Shown here piece after piece: positions 16,687 to 28,700 of a stretch of DNA of 64,000 nucleotides. Each line of letters begins with the position of its first letter. The stretch's first letter is position 1. The position numbers were made by a program, and so were the translations under genes. The notes under the pieces are model-generated. The model was not told the origin of the DNA. It was given only the letters and a program-made list of their open reading frames with translations, and made no database searches. The stretch lies in the NCBI GenBank assembly GCA_029339505.1, contig JAQISU010000057.1, positions 8,019,501-8,083,500 of the forward strand, read 5' to 3'. Source of the stretch: Unio delphinus. Taxonomy: Eukaryota; Mollusca; Bivalvia; Unionida; Unionidae.

Positions 16687-17103
16687 TTTATGGAATTAAT
16701 AATTTTTTTCGCTAGGAATATTTAAGTGCTCATACAGAATTCTTGGAAAAAGACTTTTATTGAAATTATATTCTGAATTCAAACGCCGAAGTGTTATTTT
16801 CTGTGGACCAATAAAGGACAGTTGACATCTTATTTCTATACTGACTACTTATATACGTCATCGCCTTTCATTTTGGATTTTCGTCCGAACTCGAACTCAA
16901 ATTCATTGCAACATTTTATAACTTTGACTTCTAGATTTAATTCTTGGATTATTCTTGGAATATTTTGGGATTTGATTCTTAAAACCATAGGTTATTTTCC
17001 TCATTTTTCTCTTGTTTTATTAGGGAAATAAATTAGTTTTTAAATTAGATAAAGATTGTTGTCTTCATTTTTGGTTGCATTTATTAAGAGCCTACACGTA
17101 ACA
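16561..17103 (+). mobile_element. Possible Gypsy 3' end including LTR
   Basis: This stretch follows the RNase H remnant and ends CACGTAACA at 17095-17103, matching the end of the probable solo LTR at 8031-8834. A (CA)n run (16640-16684) interrupts it. The 5' boundary of an LTR here is not visible, and no matching 5' LTR was found upstream. Confidence 0.4.
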
Positions 17104-18444
17104 CAAGTCTTAACTTTGATAGCCGATCGCCTTAACAATATAACTGCCACAAAGATTTAATTCAAATGATCATGGAATTTGATACTTGCCAGCCATTGCA
17201 AAGTTTGCTTTCAATCTGGTCTGGACTTTGAGACTTGGGTGCCATTTATTAACAATATCAAAGCTCGGTATTTTAACCTAGATTGTCTCGTCATAAATAA
17301 ATTAAACGGGGGGGGGGGGGTGCTGTCGTATATATTGTTTTGCAAAGTTTACATTCACCTGAGAATATCGTTTCGTACTAACGCCAACTGCAAAATGGTA
17401 TGTGTCACCTCAAGACGATAGCTTCATAAAAAAAATACTCAATACGAATCCTGTTAAATTAATGTTTGGTTTTGTTTGCTGAATCTATAAATAAGATTGG
17501 TTTTGCTTCTTTTTATTTCTACCCGTATTGTTGCCTGATAACGTGGAATGCAGCTGACTGAAAAATAGCTGGGAAAAATATTTCAAATATGGTATCGCTT
17601 CTTTTTCTTGTTTTACTTTCAAGAAGATTTATTGATAAAGAAGTTTATCCGTAGTTGCGATTGTATACCGTATGTACCGTCACAACTATCAAATGAAACT
17701 ACAAGTAACATAGACCCATGTCTGCTAGCACATAATGTACCGGCAGAACAGGATTTATGTTGGTTGTTATGCTGATTGTAGATTATGCTGTTTGTTCTAC
17801 TGTTCTTATCGTATGGTGTGTGTAATTTTATATTTTTTACGCGTGTGTATTGGGTATATTTGAGGACATGAAGAATGAGTCATGCCAGTAATCTAGTGAA
17901 ACGTCTCACCTGTATTGAAGCTATCATCACACTAATTTTAATTTTACTTGATATGCCACGAGATGTATACATTTTTCATTAAAGGAAACGAGGAGTGGTA
18001 TATCATTGATACAGCATAATGCTATACATATACTTTATTGATATCATATACAGATACATATATTTGCCCTTTGAACGGAGTTCAGATTTACTACAGGTAA
18101 CCGTGTATTGACCCAGTGAATGAACTCCTTACATCTCTGCCGAGTGTGTCCACTACAAAATGTAGTTTCATGTCTTTTGTGGCTATTCACAATCATCTTT
18201 GCATATTGATAAGTTGATGATTTTGCTTTTTTTAGTTTATATTTTTATTCACTTTTTTTAAATTAATATAATGTACACGTTACACGTGCGATTTAAACTG
18301 AAAGATGGTTTTAATGAAGAAATACAATGCTACAAACACGTGGTTAGCTAGGCAATTAACTAACAAGAGGGAATTAAAATACTTTGATATATTCACAGTT
18401 GATCTAAGTCATAATTCTGCTTTAATAATAGTACTACCGAGCAT

Positions 18445-18447
<3 letters not shown>
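17104..18447. other. Non-coding, nothing recognised
   Basis: It contains a G-run at about 17310-17320 and no supportable gene. Confidence 0.4.
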
Positions 18448-18908
<461 letters not shown>

Positions 18909-19139
18909 ATTTTAAAAAAAGAACATATACTGACACTTGGATTGACATAAACTTTTAAAATAAATAAGGTTAGAAGGTTCAAATGGTCCTAATTTTGCAT
19001 ATAGCCTAGCAATCAAACAGTGAAATAAAAGATGGGGAAAAAAAATCTTGTTAATGTAAACCTCGATGTTTTTAGGATGCCTATTAGTTTTAAGTCATCT
19101 TGCATTCAACGATGTGAAATCAAAGAATTGAGAATACTG

Positions 19140-19400
19140 ATGGTTGATGAGTTTAAGTGAGACTAAGTTATATCATTCTGATGGAGGACACTAAGTTTTA
19201 AATACAGTCTGATGGTAGAGTCTAAATTGCATACATTTTGATGGTAGAGACCAAGTTAAATACATTAACTTGTATGCACACCTAGGTGTACTAAAATAGA
19301 ATTTGTTCTCACCCTAACGCAGGTGTGCTAAAGTAGAATCTGTTCTCACACTAACGTAGGTATACTAAAATAGAATATGTTCTCGCACAAAAGTGTTTAC
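19140..19400. repeat. Two short degenerate tandem repeats
   Basis: At 19140-19265 a unit of about 40 bp containing 'ctgatggtagag' and 'taagttaaatac' recurs three to four times. At 19278-19400 a unit of about 45 bp ('ggtgtactaaaatagaatttgttctcac') recurs three times. Confidence 0.6.
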
Positions 19401-19599
19401 AAAAACAGAATACAAAATGTTATGTATACCTAAATTAAATGTATTACCGTTTATATTACGTTTATAATCATAGTTTGTAAGGATAATTTATTTGAGAGTA
19501 ATTTAAATACTTAATTTCTTATCAACCGTAAGGTGATTCACGTATCAAGTGCGTAGATTCATTCGTAATGTTCCCAGTTTGAGTTGCACTATTGTTGAA

Positions 19600-20063
19600 G
19601 TAAACATCACATGATCTTGATTGGTAATTTAGGGATCAATAAGACATATTACACAATCTTTAATCATTAAATTAGCCGAAAATTAAAAGTGATGTTTGCA
19701 AATATTTGTCACAATTTTAAATCATACGAAAAAGCCAATCAGAAGATGTCTAACGATGATCTGGAACCTGCATTTGACGATCCATTTAGTAGAATAATGG
19801 TAGATTGTGTCGGCTTATGACATAAGATTGCGGAAGCAATACTTGTTGAATACTTGCGTCCACAAGATTTCCAGAGGCTGTTCCTTCGAGAAAAACAAAC
19901 CTAAAAAAAATTTAAGATCACATTAAAAGCCTTTGTCCATTATTTCACATTTTGGCTTTCCCAAATCTGTCTGATAAAGGGTCAAGTTTTATGTCTGGAA
20001 TTTTCCAGCAAGTTATGAATGAATTAGACGGGACCTAATGTGCGAGGATCATTAAAGTTAGTA
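19600..20063 (+). pseudogene. Ty3/Gypsy integrase fragment, copy 2
   Basis: This is a second, more decayed copy of the family at 15366. It shares long nucleotide stretches with copy 1 ('atttagggatcaataagac', 'attaaaagtgatgtttg'). One frame reads AFDDPFSRIMVDCVG (about 19770-19815), the start of the integrase core. Pieces equivalent to ASTRFPEA and the later FMSGIFQQVMNELD section (19980-20030) lie in other frames. A final short piece (VRGSLKL) ends at the CA microsatellite at 20081. It keeps sequence between the catalytic residues that copy 1 lost, so the two copies decayed independently. Confidence 0.8.
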
Positions 20064-20080
20064 AAATTGAGACTTTGCTA

Positions 20081-20195
<115 letters not shown>

Positions 20196-21945
20196 GGGGG
20201 TAGAACAAAAAAAGCATATATACGAAAAGCAACAGCAATACGCATTTGTGACAGACTTCGCTTCACTGCTTTTCGAGTAAGAAATTAAAAAAGAATTCTA
20301 TATTTATGGGTTGATGCATTTGTTTGGAAAATAATGAATAATTTTTATCTGAGTAGTACTGAACGAGCATGAGAGTGAAATATTAGTCCAGAAAAAAAAA
20401 TGGAGTTCATATTTATCCCATACAAATAACAAGTAACCTTCTTATTATATACTCATTTCATTTTCCTACCTAAGGCTTAATAAGAAAGGTATACACTACC
20501 GGAAACAAAGTAATTAAATTTATGATATATTTCAAAATAAATCGCAAACGTAGATTCATCGATACACTTTAATAATATTAATACAACACAACACAGCCCA
20601 GGGACATTTGAACTGCGTCGCGCGCTTGACAGGAGATTTAAACAATTCTCTTATTGGTCTACTTAAAATTGAAATTCAGAATCATATTTTGAATGAATAC
20701 GCATTGAACACATTTTCCGGTTGGTCTGGAATTAATATATTTTGTTTTATTTTTCGTCTGATAATTAAACTCAATTTGGATTTTCTGCTTATGATGGACT
20801 GGATTTATTCGTTCAATTCAATGTAGTACGGAGAATGTGATTTCAGAAAATGTAGTCGATATTACAGTTCCGTCCCTCTGTGTATCACGTTTTCCATGAT
20901 AAGGATCATGTCTTTCGGATTTGCAGAACTAGCAAAGTACGTACATTTTGAGGCATTTCAAGATGTATAAATGTAAATAAAGTTACTGTCATTCTAACTA
21001 CTAGCCAAAGAAGACATATGTTAATGCCCTGTCACTTGTATGCTCGCTGTTGGAGTGACCCTGATATCGTACAGTGTATGTCTTCTATTGCTAGCCTAAC
21101 AATGTATCAAACTAGTGGACAATTGCAAAGACACTGTTTTATGACAGTCCGTTTAATCAGCGGAAATGATACTTTTTAGTCTTCTTCGCGTATTTGATTC
21201 GAGGCTGTTAGCTTCCTACTGAAAACTTCAGTTGCATTTATATGTGTTTTGTTTCACTTATAAAATGGTATATTTCTGATAAATATGCGATAGCCGTTGG
21301 CCTCAAAACTTTACTATATTTCTAGACCATATAGATCACTTTTAATCGCCAGAACCATTGTATTTACGAATACTTACGAATATTTGTCCTAAATAACAGT
21401 TTTTAATGATTAGAATTTGGTTTTCAATTACCGCGTCTTCAACGAGACAGCTAGCTTTTTTTCATTCACAAACACATCTAGTCAACCCAAAGCATCTTCG
21501 TCATTAGAGTATATAGTTTGTTTACAAAGTAGTTCCTAGTTTCAGATACACGTGTCATGCAATATAAAGGTGTTAGTTGAGTATCGAAAAATAATGAACA
21601 TTTTTGACAACGTTAATTAAATGAATAATATTGTTTATGTCATTAAATATATTATGATTATTTGCGATCAATGTTAAAGACAAGATGACGTCATTGCTTA
21701 AACTATGTATAATACGTTCTTTTATAATCATAAATGCATAAATTGCATTAAATATTGCATATATATAAATGGACAAATGATATTTAGATACATTAAAATA
21801 CATATTATATGTTCATGTTTTATTCATTAACTTTACATTGTCAGAATCGTTCAGTATTTTGTTATACTGAAGAACCTTAATAATGCAAGACGTGTGCGTA
21901 CTATGGTGTATTAGGAACTTTGCTATGGTCTCCACCTGACATCTA
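20196..21945. other. Non-coding, nothing recognised
   Basis: Small open frames at 20608-20826 (plus) and 21803-21573 (minus) have no recognisable content. Confidence 0.4.
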
Positions 21946-21959
21946 GCTCTCACTTGTGG

Positions 21960-23345
21960 CTAGAAGCAGATGTAAGAATACGACAAAGGCCACACCCCGG
22001 CACACCGCTTCGACAAGTGGGCTAAACCAGGTTAGAGTAGCCGATGTGTAGCAAACCCTTTGTGAGTTATGACTTGCAAACCATAACATGCAAAGACCAT
22101 TCTGGCGGACTGGACGGATGACATCACTAGGAAAATTGAGTGGCCTAAAGGGTAGCTTTGCAACTTATTGCGGACAGTGCAGGGCATCCCAATTCATAGC
22201 AGGCTCATGGCAATCCACTGCTGTTAATGAGGTCTCCATCCTTGACGTTTCATCGTATCACGGGACCAAGGCTTCTCAAGCCAGTAGATTATGACTTCTC
22301 CCGTGGACCTTTCCACTTTAAAATACGTTCACTTACAGCTTGTCTATGCAATCTTTATTTTCTTCATTAGCCATGCGGCGGCGGGAGCATGACAGATTAA
22401 TAGGTGGAGATGATCGTTGTAGGTCCAAGTCATAATTCTGCACGCAGGCGACTCTCGGATTTATTATAGGTCGCTTATCTTTCGTACTGAGGTAGCGGAG
22501 ACGTTCGGCGGCATCCAGGGCGACTGGAAAGTCTCTTTATGGCATCACTACCCACCATGCCATCCTGTAGGTGGCTAGAACAGGTGTCACAATCACCGCC
22601 GGTCCTACATACTCTGGCCAGCTTATTGCGACTGGCAAATAATAGCAAAAGAAGTCAAATAATAAATTTTAGTTCTTTATGGACTTGGAACGACAAGGAC
22701 ACCACTAGAGGACCTGAGAGAAAGTAAGCCTTTATCCCAAAAGGAACCGACTCGCTATCACATCGATATTGCTGCAATGCGTTAAACAATGATCGCAAAT
22801 GAGGGTATCCTGAAAGAAGCATGAGAAGGATACACTTTTCTGGAAGATAAACCGAGGCATGGCTGCACAGAGTGATGATTGCTACCAGAACTAGGCAAAT
22901 GAAGGACATTCCAACATGTACTGTGGATATCAACAAACGCCTCATGAGGCTTGCGCTTCACTGTGAACAAGCCACGTCGTGTGATCATCATTAGTGCCTA
23001 AGCTCCTACCCTCTCTAACCAGGAAGAAGTAAAGGGAAACCATAATGCGAACTTAGACTAGTTTATTTTCTCCACATCAACCAATTAGGAACTGATTAGC
23101 CTTAACGCTAGAATAAGGACTTTAAGGGGATTCTTGGTCCACGCAATGTGGACAAGCTGAACAGCAACGCTTTCTCCTTCTTAGTAAATGTGCAGAGCAC
23201 AGGATGTGCATTACTAACACAGTATTCCGGCAAGCTGGCAACTACACAACAACTGTATCCAATGCACCAAATGTGTACTCTGATAGACTACTTTATTGTC
23301 AGAGTAAGGGAGAGGGTATAGTCCATATTCGCCAAGACTAACACA
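21960..23345 (+). pseudogene. LINE 5' region with apurinic endonuclease fossil
   Basis: From about 22675 to 23345 the plus strand carries pieces of an apurinic/apyrimidinic-type endonuclease (EEP fold), the first domain of ORF2 in jockey/CR1-type LINEs. Visible pieces, in scattered frames, are a WNxxxT start near 22685, RYHIDIAAM near 22757, EGYTFFW near 22828, a VNKRLM..L-like strand near 22935, an ISAYAP-like segment near 22990, and CTLIDYFIVRVREG near 23276-23320 (LDYIIVR-like). Stops and frameshifts are frequent. The more GC-rich sequence from about 21960 to 22675 is probably the element's 5' untranslated region, which is inference. No reverse transcriptase follows, so the copy is truncated at its 3' side. 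Confidence 0.75.
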
Positions 23346-23489
23346 AATATACACAGTATTTGGTAAGCTATATCATTTACAAAATCTGAGTTGAATTGCT
23401 TCTATTTTTGGTGAATATTCATTCCCCATATTTCTTAAGAACTATTTTAATCATCAAATAACATACTATTTGAATTATTAAAACTCTGG

Positions 23490-24130
23490 TCTTAATGTAA
23501 GTAACATAAAAAGTGAAAACCAACATGTTTTGCAAAATTCAACAAATAATTTATTTTACTAAAATACAAGCGAAACATTAACGTTAACTTACAGTACTGT
23601 ATATGAATCCCAAATAGTCCTAAAACGTTTATCACCAGAAAAAAGTATAGATTATTCCAAATTATTTACAGTGGTTTGCCTAATCAAGGCCAGGTTTGAA
23701 TGTACTTGTGTGCCTGTAGCCTTTAATAGTGTTGACATGCTAATAGTCTTGATAAATCACAATTACATAATCAAAAATGTCTTTAAAAATATTCAAAGTA
23801 ATTTCAAAATATTTACGTATTCCTAAAATATATGATAACTTTGTAATTCCAAATCATTGAAATGAATAAGCTTTCTGAAAATAAAAATTCAATAGAACTT
23901 ATTGGCCGTATCCACTACATATGCTTAAGATACGATTAAATAAATATTGTACTTAATATCTTCTATAAAGACTAAGACACAATTCCAGAACTACGATGAG
24001 GGACATAAGTTAATTTCCATTACATTCCGATTTGCCAGTTACTTTAACAGCCAACCAATCAGAAATCAGGTCACCAGAATTTCTCAGGGAGAAACCTATA
24101 AACTGAACTCCAATTCCATCCAATTTGTCA
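23490..24130. mobile_element. Diverged relative of the probable LTR at 8031
   Basis: The left part ('gtgaaaaccaacatgttttgcaaaattcaacaaataatttatt', in pieces, 23513-23555) parallels 8074-8115 of the LTR. A 'caaccaatca' and 'aggtcacc' context near 24055-24075 parallels 8600-8700. The boundaries are not visible. Confidence 0.35.
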
Positions 24131-24755
24131 ACAAGATTATTTATATACCTTCCAAGGTCCAAAGGCCACATAAATTAAAACTGCAACCCACTATCCTGAA
24201 GCTATGTAATGTGTCTACAAAAATAACCTTTACAATCTACAATCATGAAACAAAAATGAAACACATAATATAATATACATACAAAATTTCACCACTCCAC
24301 ACTAATTCAAAAATGATAGCATAATACACTATTTGAATAATAAAACTACACTATTTGAAAAATAATGCTTTTTACCATTAAGTTAATTTATTTTAATGCT
24401 TTAATAGTTTCTTTTGATGAAACATTTCATAATCAAAAGTTTTTAAAAAATATTATTTTTCCTGTGAAATAACAAAAGATATACAACACAGACCTTGGTG
24501 CTCCCTCCTTTGTTAACTTTTACATGCATATATGCCAGTGGTATTAACACTAATCTCCATGAACACAGTAACTTCCTTTTTACCAAAGTTACGTACGCTG
24601 ATTCTTCACACACGAAGTGGCATCTATACCTTTTACTTTCACCTCATCACTGGCATCCAACCAATCAGAATAGCTCTTTAGTTCATATGAATCCGTGACG
24701 AACTAGCGCTTTGTCCCGACCAACTATTGGCTTGCGTGGAAAATTAAATACTTCT
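24131..24755. other. Non-coding, nothing recognised
   Basis: AT-rich sequence with a 67-codon chance frame at 24495-24698. Confidence 0.35.
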
Positions 24756-24759
24756 AGTG

Positions 24760-24850
24760 GTGTCCCGTGTGGCCGAGTGGTCTAAAGCGCTTACCGTTCC
24801 GGATCACTGTTATCTCACCTCTGTCGCGTGGGTTCGAGTCTCAAGTATAT
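24760..24850 (+). mobile_element. SINE tRNA-like head only
   Basis: The sequence gtgtcccgtgtggccgagtgg followed by 'tctaaagcgcttaccg' and a B-box-like GGGTTCGAGTCT matches the head of the SINE at 3546. The SINE body is missing; the tandem repeat begins in its place. Confidence 0.8.
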
Positions 24851-25528
24851 CCCCTACGTTAATGCTACTGATGAATGAGGCCAGCCCCAGTAGAGCCTCT
24901 GCGTTAATGCTACTGATGAATGAGGCCAGCCCCAGTAGAGCCTCTGCGTTAATATTACGGATGAGTGAGTCTAATACATGTACTGTAGTTCCTTAATTAA
25001 AACGCTACAACAGCCGCAACAACAACACATTCTTCTAGCTGGTACTAGATTTGAAAATATTATATATTTTATATACATTATATGATAAACAGAATCAGAG
25101 AATTATGAGGAACGGTGATGAAGAAAACGCCATGGTATAGCCCATTCGTTAATATTACAGATGAGGGATTCCAGCCCCCGTAAAGTAAATACATTAATAT
25201 TACGGATGAGTGAGTCCAATCTCATTATACCCCTACTTTAAAAATACGGATGAATGAGTCAAACCCGGGTATAGCCCCTACGTTAATGTTATTGACGAAT
25301 AAGTCCAACAATAGTGCAGCATCTACGTCAGTGCTACGGTACGGGTGAGTATGTGCAGCCCTAGTATATCCCCTACGTTAATGCTACTGATGAATGAGGC
25401 CAGCCCCAGTAGAGCCTCTGCGTTAATGCTACTGATGAATGAGGCCAGCCCCAGTAGAGCCTCTGCGTTAATATTACGGATGAGTGAGTCTAATACATGT
25501 ACTGTAGTTCCTTAATTAAAACGCTACA
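24844..25528. repeat. Minisatellite of about 46-bp units with exact 166-bp duplication
   Basis: Units resembling 'cgttaatgctactgatgaatgaggccagccccagtagagcct' recur. The block 24844-25009 is repeated apparently without change at 25363-25528 (offset 519 bp). More diverged units fill 25138-25360, and about 130 bp of unrelated sequence lies at 25010-25137. Recent segmental duplication of the array edge is the simplest reading. Confidence 0.9.
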
Positions 25529-25617
25529 GACAAACTAAATAACTAAAATATAGTTTAACAGGGAACGGATAAGACAAAACATACACTCCACTCATCACAA
25601 AGTGGGACAGTTTTTGA

Positions 25618-25701
25618 AATAATAATAATAATAATAATAATAATACCAATACTACTACTACTATTACTACTACTACTACTAATAATAATAATAATAATAA
25701 T
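25618..25701. repeat. (AAT)n/(ACT)n trinucleotide repeat
   Basis: AAT units, then ACT units, then AAT again. The 203-codon minus-strand frame that crosses it (26135-25524) owes its length to this repeat and adjacent low-complexity sequence, so I do not call it a gene. Confidence 0.95.
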
Positions 25702-28700
25702 GACAATATTAATAGCATTTTTTCTGTAGACAATATATTTGGTTCTGAATCAATCAACCAATCCTTCTTGTAGTACTCAAAAATATTAAAACATAAAATT
25801 AAACGTATATGCACAAATACAAGTACAATTTCTACAAACACTGCCTCACATGTAATAAAAAAGTATATATATACACACATGCTTGTATACATTATATTAA
25901 CCAATAGATGAAATATACATGTAGATATGGGAGATACAATATGATGGTCATTTGAATTTTTTTCATGGGGGTGGGTGGCAGAACTTGACGGGCTTGTTAC
26001 TTTTCGTATATAGGTTACAGCAATGTTACAACACATGCAAATTGGAACCCCCCCCTCCCCCCCTTCTCTCCCTAAATGACGTCCCTGGATGGGGGTATCC
26101 AAATTATATAATTCACATTTGCTAGGGTTTGGCACAATAATAATTAATACTTTCTGTTTTTTAATACGGATGTATTTAAGGCTGGTTGTTTGCCAAACAA
26201 TATTTTGTAATCACCATCTCACATATTTATCGCTGCGAGACTAGATCTATCTGTACAATCATCTGATTTTTTGATACGATATACATTAATTTTTAACCTG
26301 TTATCCCAAACGTCTTGTTTAGTAAGTGGCATACCTTTTGGAATTATGATGTCAATAAATAACAAACTCCATGTATACAGTCAAATTTTAACCAACATGC
26401 GATGGTTACAACAATGTTCAGCCAGTAAAGGAGCTACTGATAGAGTAAATGCGTCGTTTATTTTACATTTCTTGAAGGAAGTTAACATTATTCTAAAATA
26501 TAGCTTGTGTGCAACCTATTTCTTTGCAATATTTTTAACCTTAAAATATATTGCGTTGTTTTATTATCCTTTGTATATATAATTTAAATTCCCGATTGAT
26601 CGGAACTTTGTGTATATTATCAATACCATATCATTAATTTATTTTTGTCTTTTGGTTGATAATTAACCATTTTGCATCAGTAAATTTTTATCCTGGAGCG
26701 CCGTAAAACCACAGTCAGTCTTGACCAAAAGAATCTCAGCGAGTTGTGTGACTTAAAAATGTATTCATCCTTGTTCGCTTTCAATCTATTAAAATTGTAT
26801 AGAAAAAGTTATTTGTTCCACAATGAATCGAATGACGTCTCTTTATCTAAAACAATAGTATTTACGAAAAGTTCCGCAGCGTACAAATAGTTAATTGTGT
26901 TCTTAGATGCCATATATTAAGCACATACGTGTAGAGCTTTAGAACACTGGTGCCTTTTTAACCATTAATTTTGGTTTAATAATTTGTCTTTCACTTTAAC
27001 AAATACAACAGTTACGTCGAGGCATAATATCTATTTGTCCAGTTTTGCGTTTTCGGGGACAGTGTTTCTTTATTTTCGAAATGGAGCGATTGTTTAAGAA
27101 AATAAAAACGGACCTTATCAAATTTTATAATGACCATCATGAAAGTCATAAACTTTGACAAACGAATATTCTCTCACTTTATATAAATTCTCGCACTTGC
27201 ACTGAAATACTGTCTCTGAACAATCATCTGCTTTTTCATGTATCAGATTTGATGTGATATAAATAAGCACAAATAACCAGTGATTGCAAGAGAAACAGTG
27301 AGGCTGATTTTAAATTTAAATAAATACATCATTTATCAAAATTATTCTTGATATGTCAGGACAAGCGTGAGGTATGGAAAAGTCGGGGAAAAACAGCAGT
27401 TAATAGAAATGTCATCCCATTAAGATTGGCTGTGGAATAAAAATAATGAATAATTTAGTAAAATTTCAATTGTTTATGAAGAAAACCCGCTTGATAAGGG
27501 TATAATTTTATCTGACTGCCTTAAATGATACTCTTTGACATTTCGGCCACACGTCAATTTATACCATGCAATAAATTGCTGACTGCTTCAGTATACACCA
27601 ACAAAATTGCAGTGCATTTAGCTACGCTCATCGTTTCGAGTAATTGTATATGGTTTTGACAGTATTTGTGCAAACACGTTTATGTTTTTTTTTAAATTAT
27701 ATCATTTATGATTTTAGTTTGACTTTTTTATTCCTGAAAAGGTGCACATAGGAAAGAAACGATTGGTGAGTTCCTTTGCAGAAAAAAAAATAACTAACAT
27801 AATTAAAACAATATTTCAATTATCTATATTTTTAAGAACAACAAATTGAAATGAGGTAAAGAACAATTTTTAAAGAAGCAAGTATACTTCCGAAATATGC
27901 CAGTACAAAGAGACAACAAATGGAAAGAGTGGTTTATGTAAACTAGTTACTTACTAGTTACTTACTAGGGAGCAATTTTTGCTCCGTTTCCTTCTCACAG
28001 ACTCCATTATGCCATTATGCTACAATTTAAAGCTAGGTTTTGGTGCATAGTTTCTCTCTGACCATATGAGCCTTTTCGTACTGAAGGATCAAGACAAAAA
28101 TATGTTTTGTTTGTGGACCAAGACAGGATTTTAAAAATATGTCTTTAGTTTTGAGAATTCCTATATAAATGCATGTATTTTTTCGAAATAAATAGTATAT
28201 AATTATGAAACGGAAATAATGTATTTATTAATAATAATATATGATCATTTCGTCATATGTTAATTATATACATGAATCCAAGTTTTGATCATCGAGGACA
28301 AGGCCGGTTACACTTTAACCTTAAAGATGTCATCATTGTAATATCTAATGAGGTAGCCAAAATGGGTGAGCACTGGATAAAGCCGAAACAGTACGGTTGC
28401 AGTAGGAGGGAGTTTTCCTGCCTCACAAGTTCAATGGAAAGGCGTTCTGATATTAAAATTTCATACATATTTCAATTAAATATATCCCTTTCAATCTTGA
28501 ATGAAGTTTGTATCCTTGAAATACCGAACATTTAAGGAAAATGTCTCATAGATTAATCAGATATATGACAAATATTTCCTCATACAGGCCAGCTTTTCCA
28601 TTCACGCACTAAGTTAGAATTAATTATCCACCTGTGTAATAAAACATAAGGAAATGGATTTGATACATTTCCGTTCGCGTCGTTATTTCATTCGCGTTAT

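Noticed and set aside
24760..24850. Functional tRNA gene
   Set aside because: Matches the SINE head at 3546 and lacks a convincing 3' acceptor strand.
25524..26135. 203-codon minus-strand open frame, the longest in the window
   Set aside because: Its length comes from the AAT/ACT trinucleotide run and nearby low-complexity sequence; the product is a leucine/valine run with no domain.
28257..28535. 92-codon plus-strand frame as a gene
   Set aside because: Composition is protein-like, but I know no family for it and see no neighbours or splice signals that support it.
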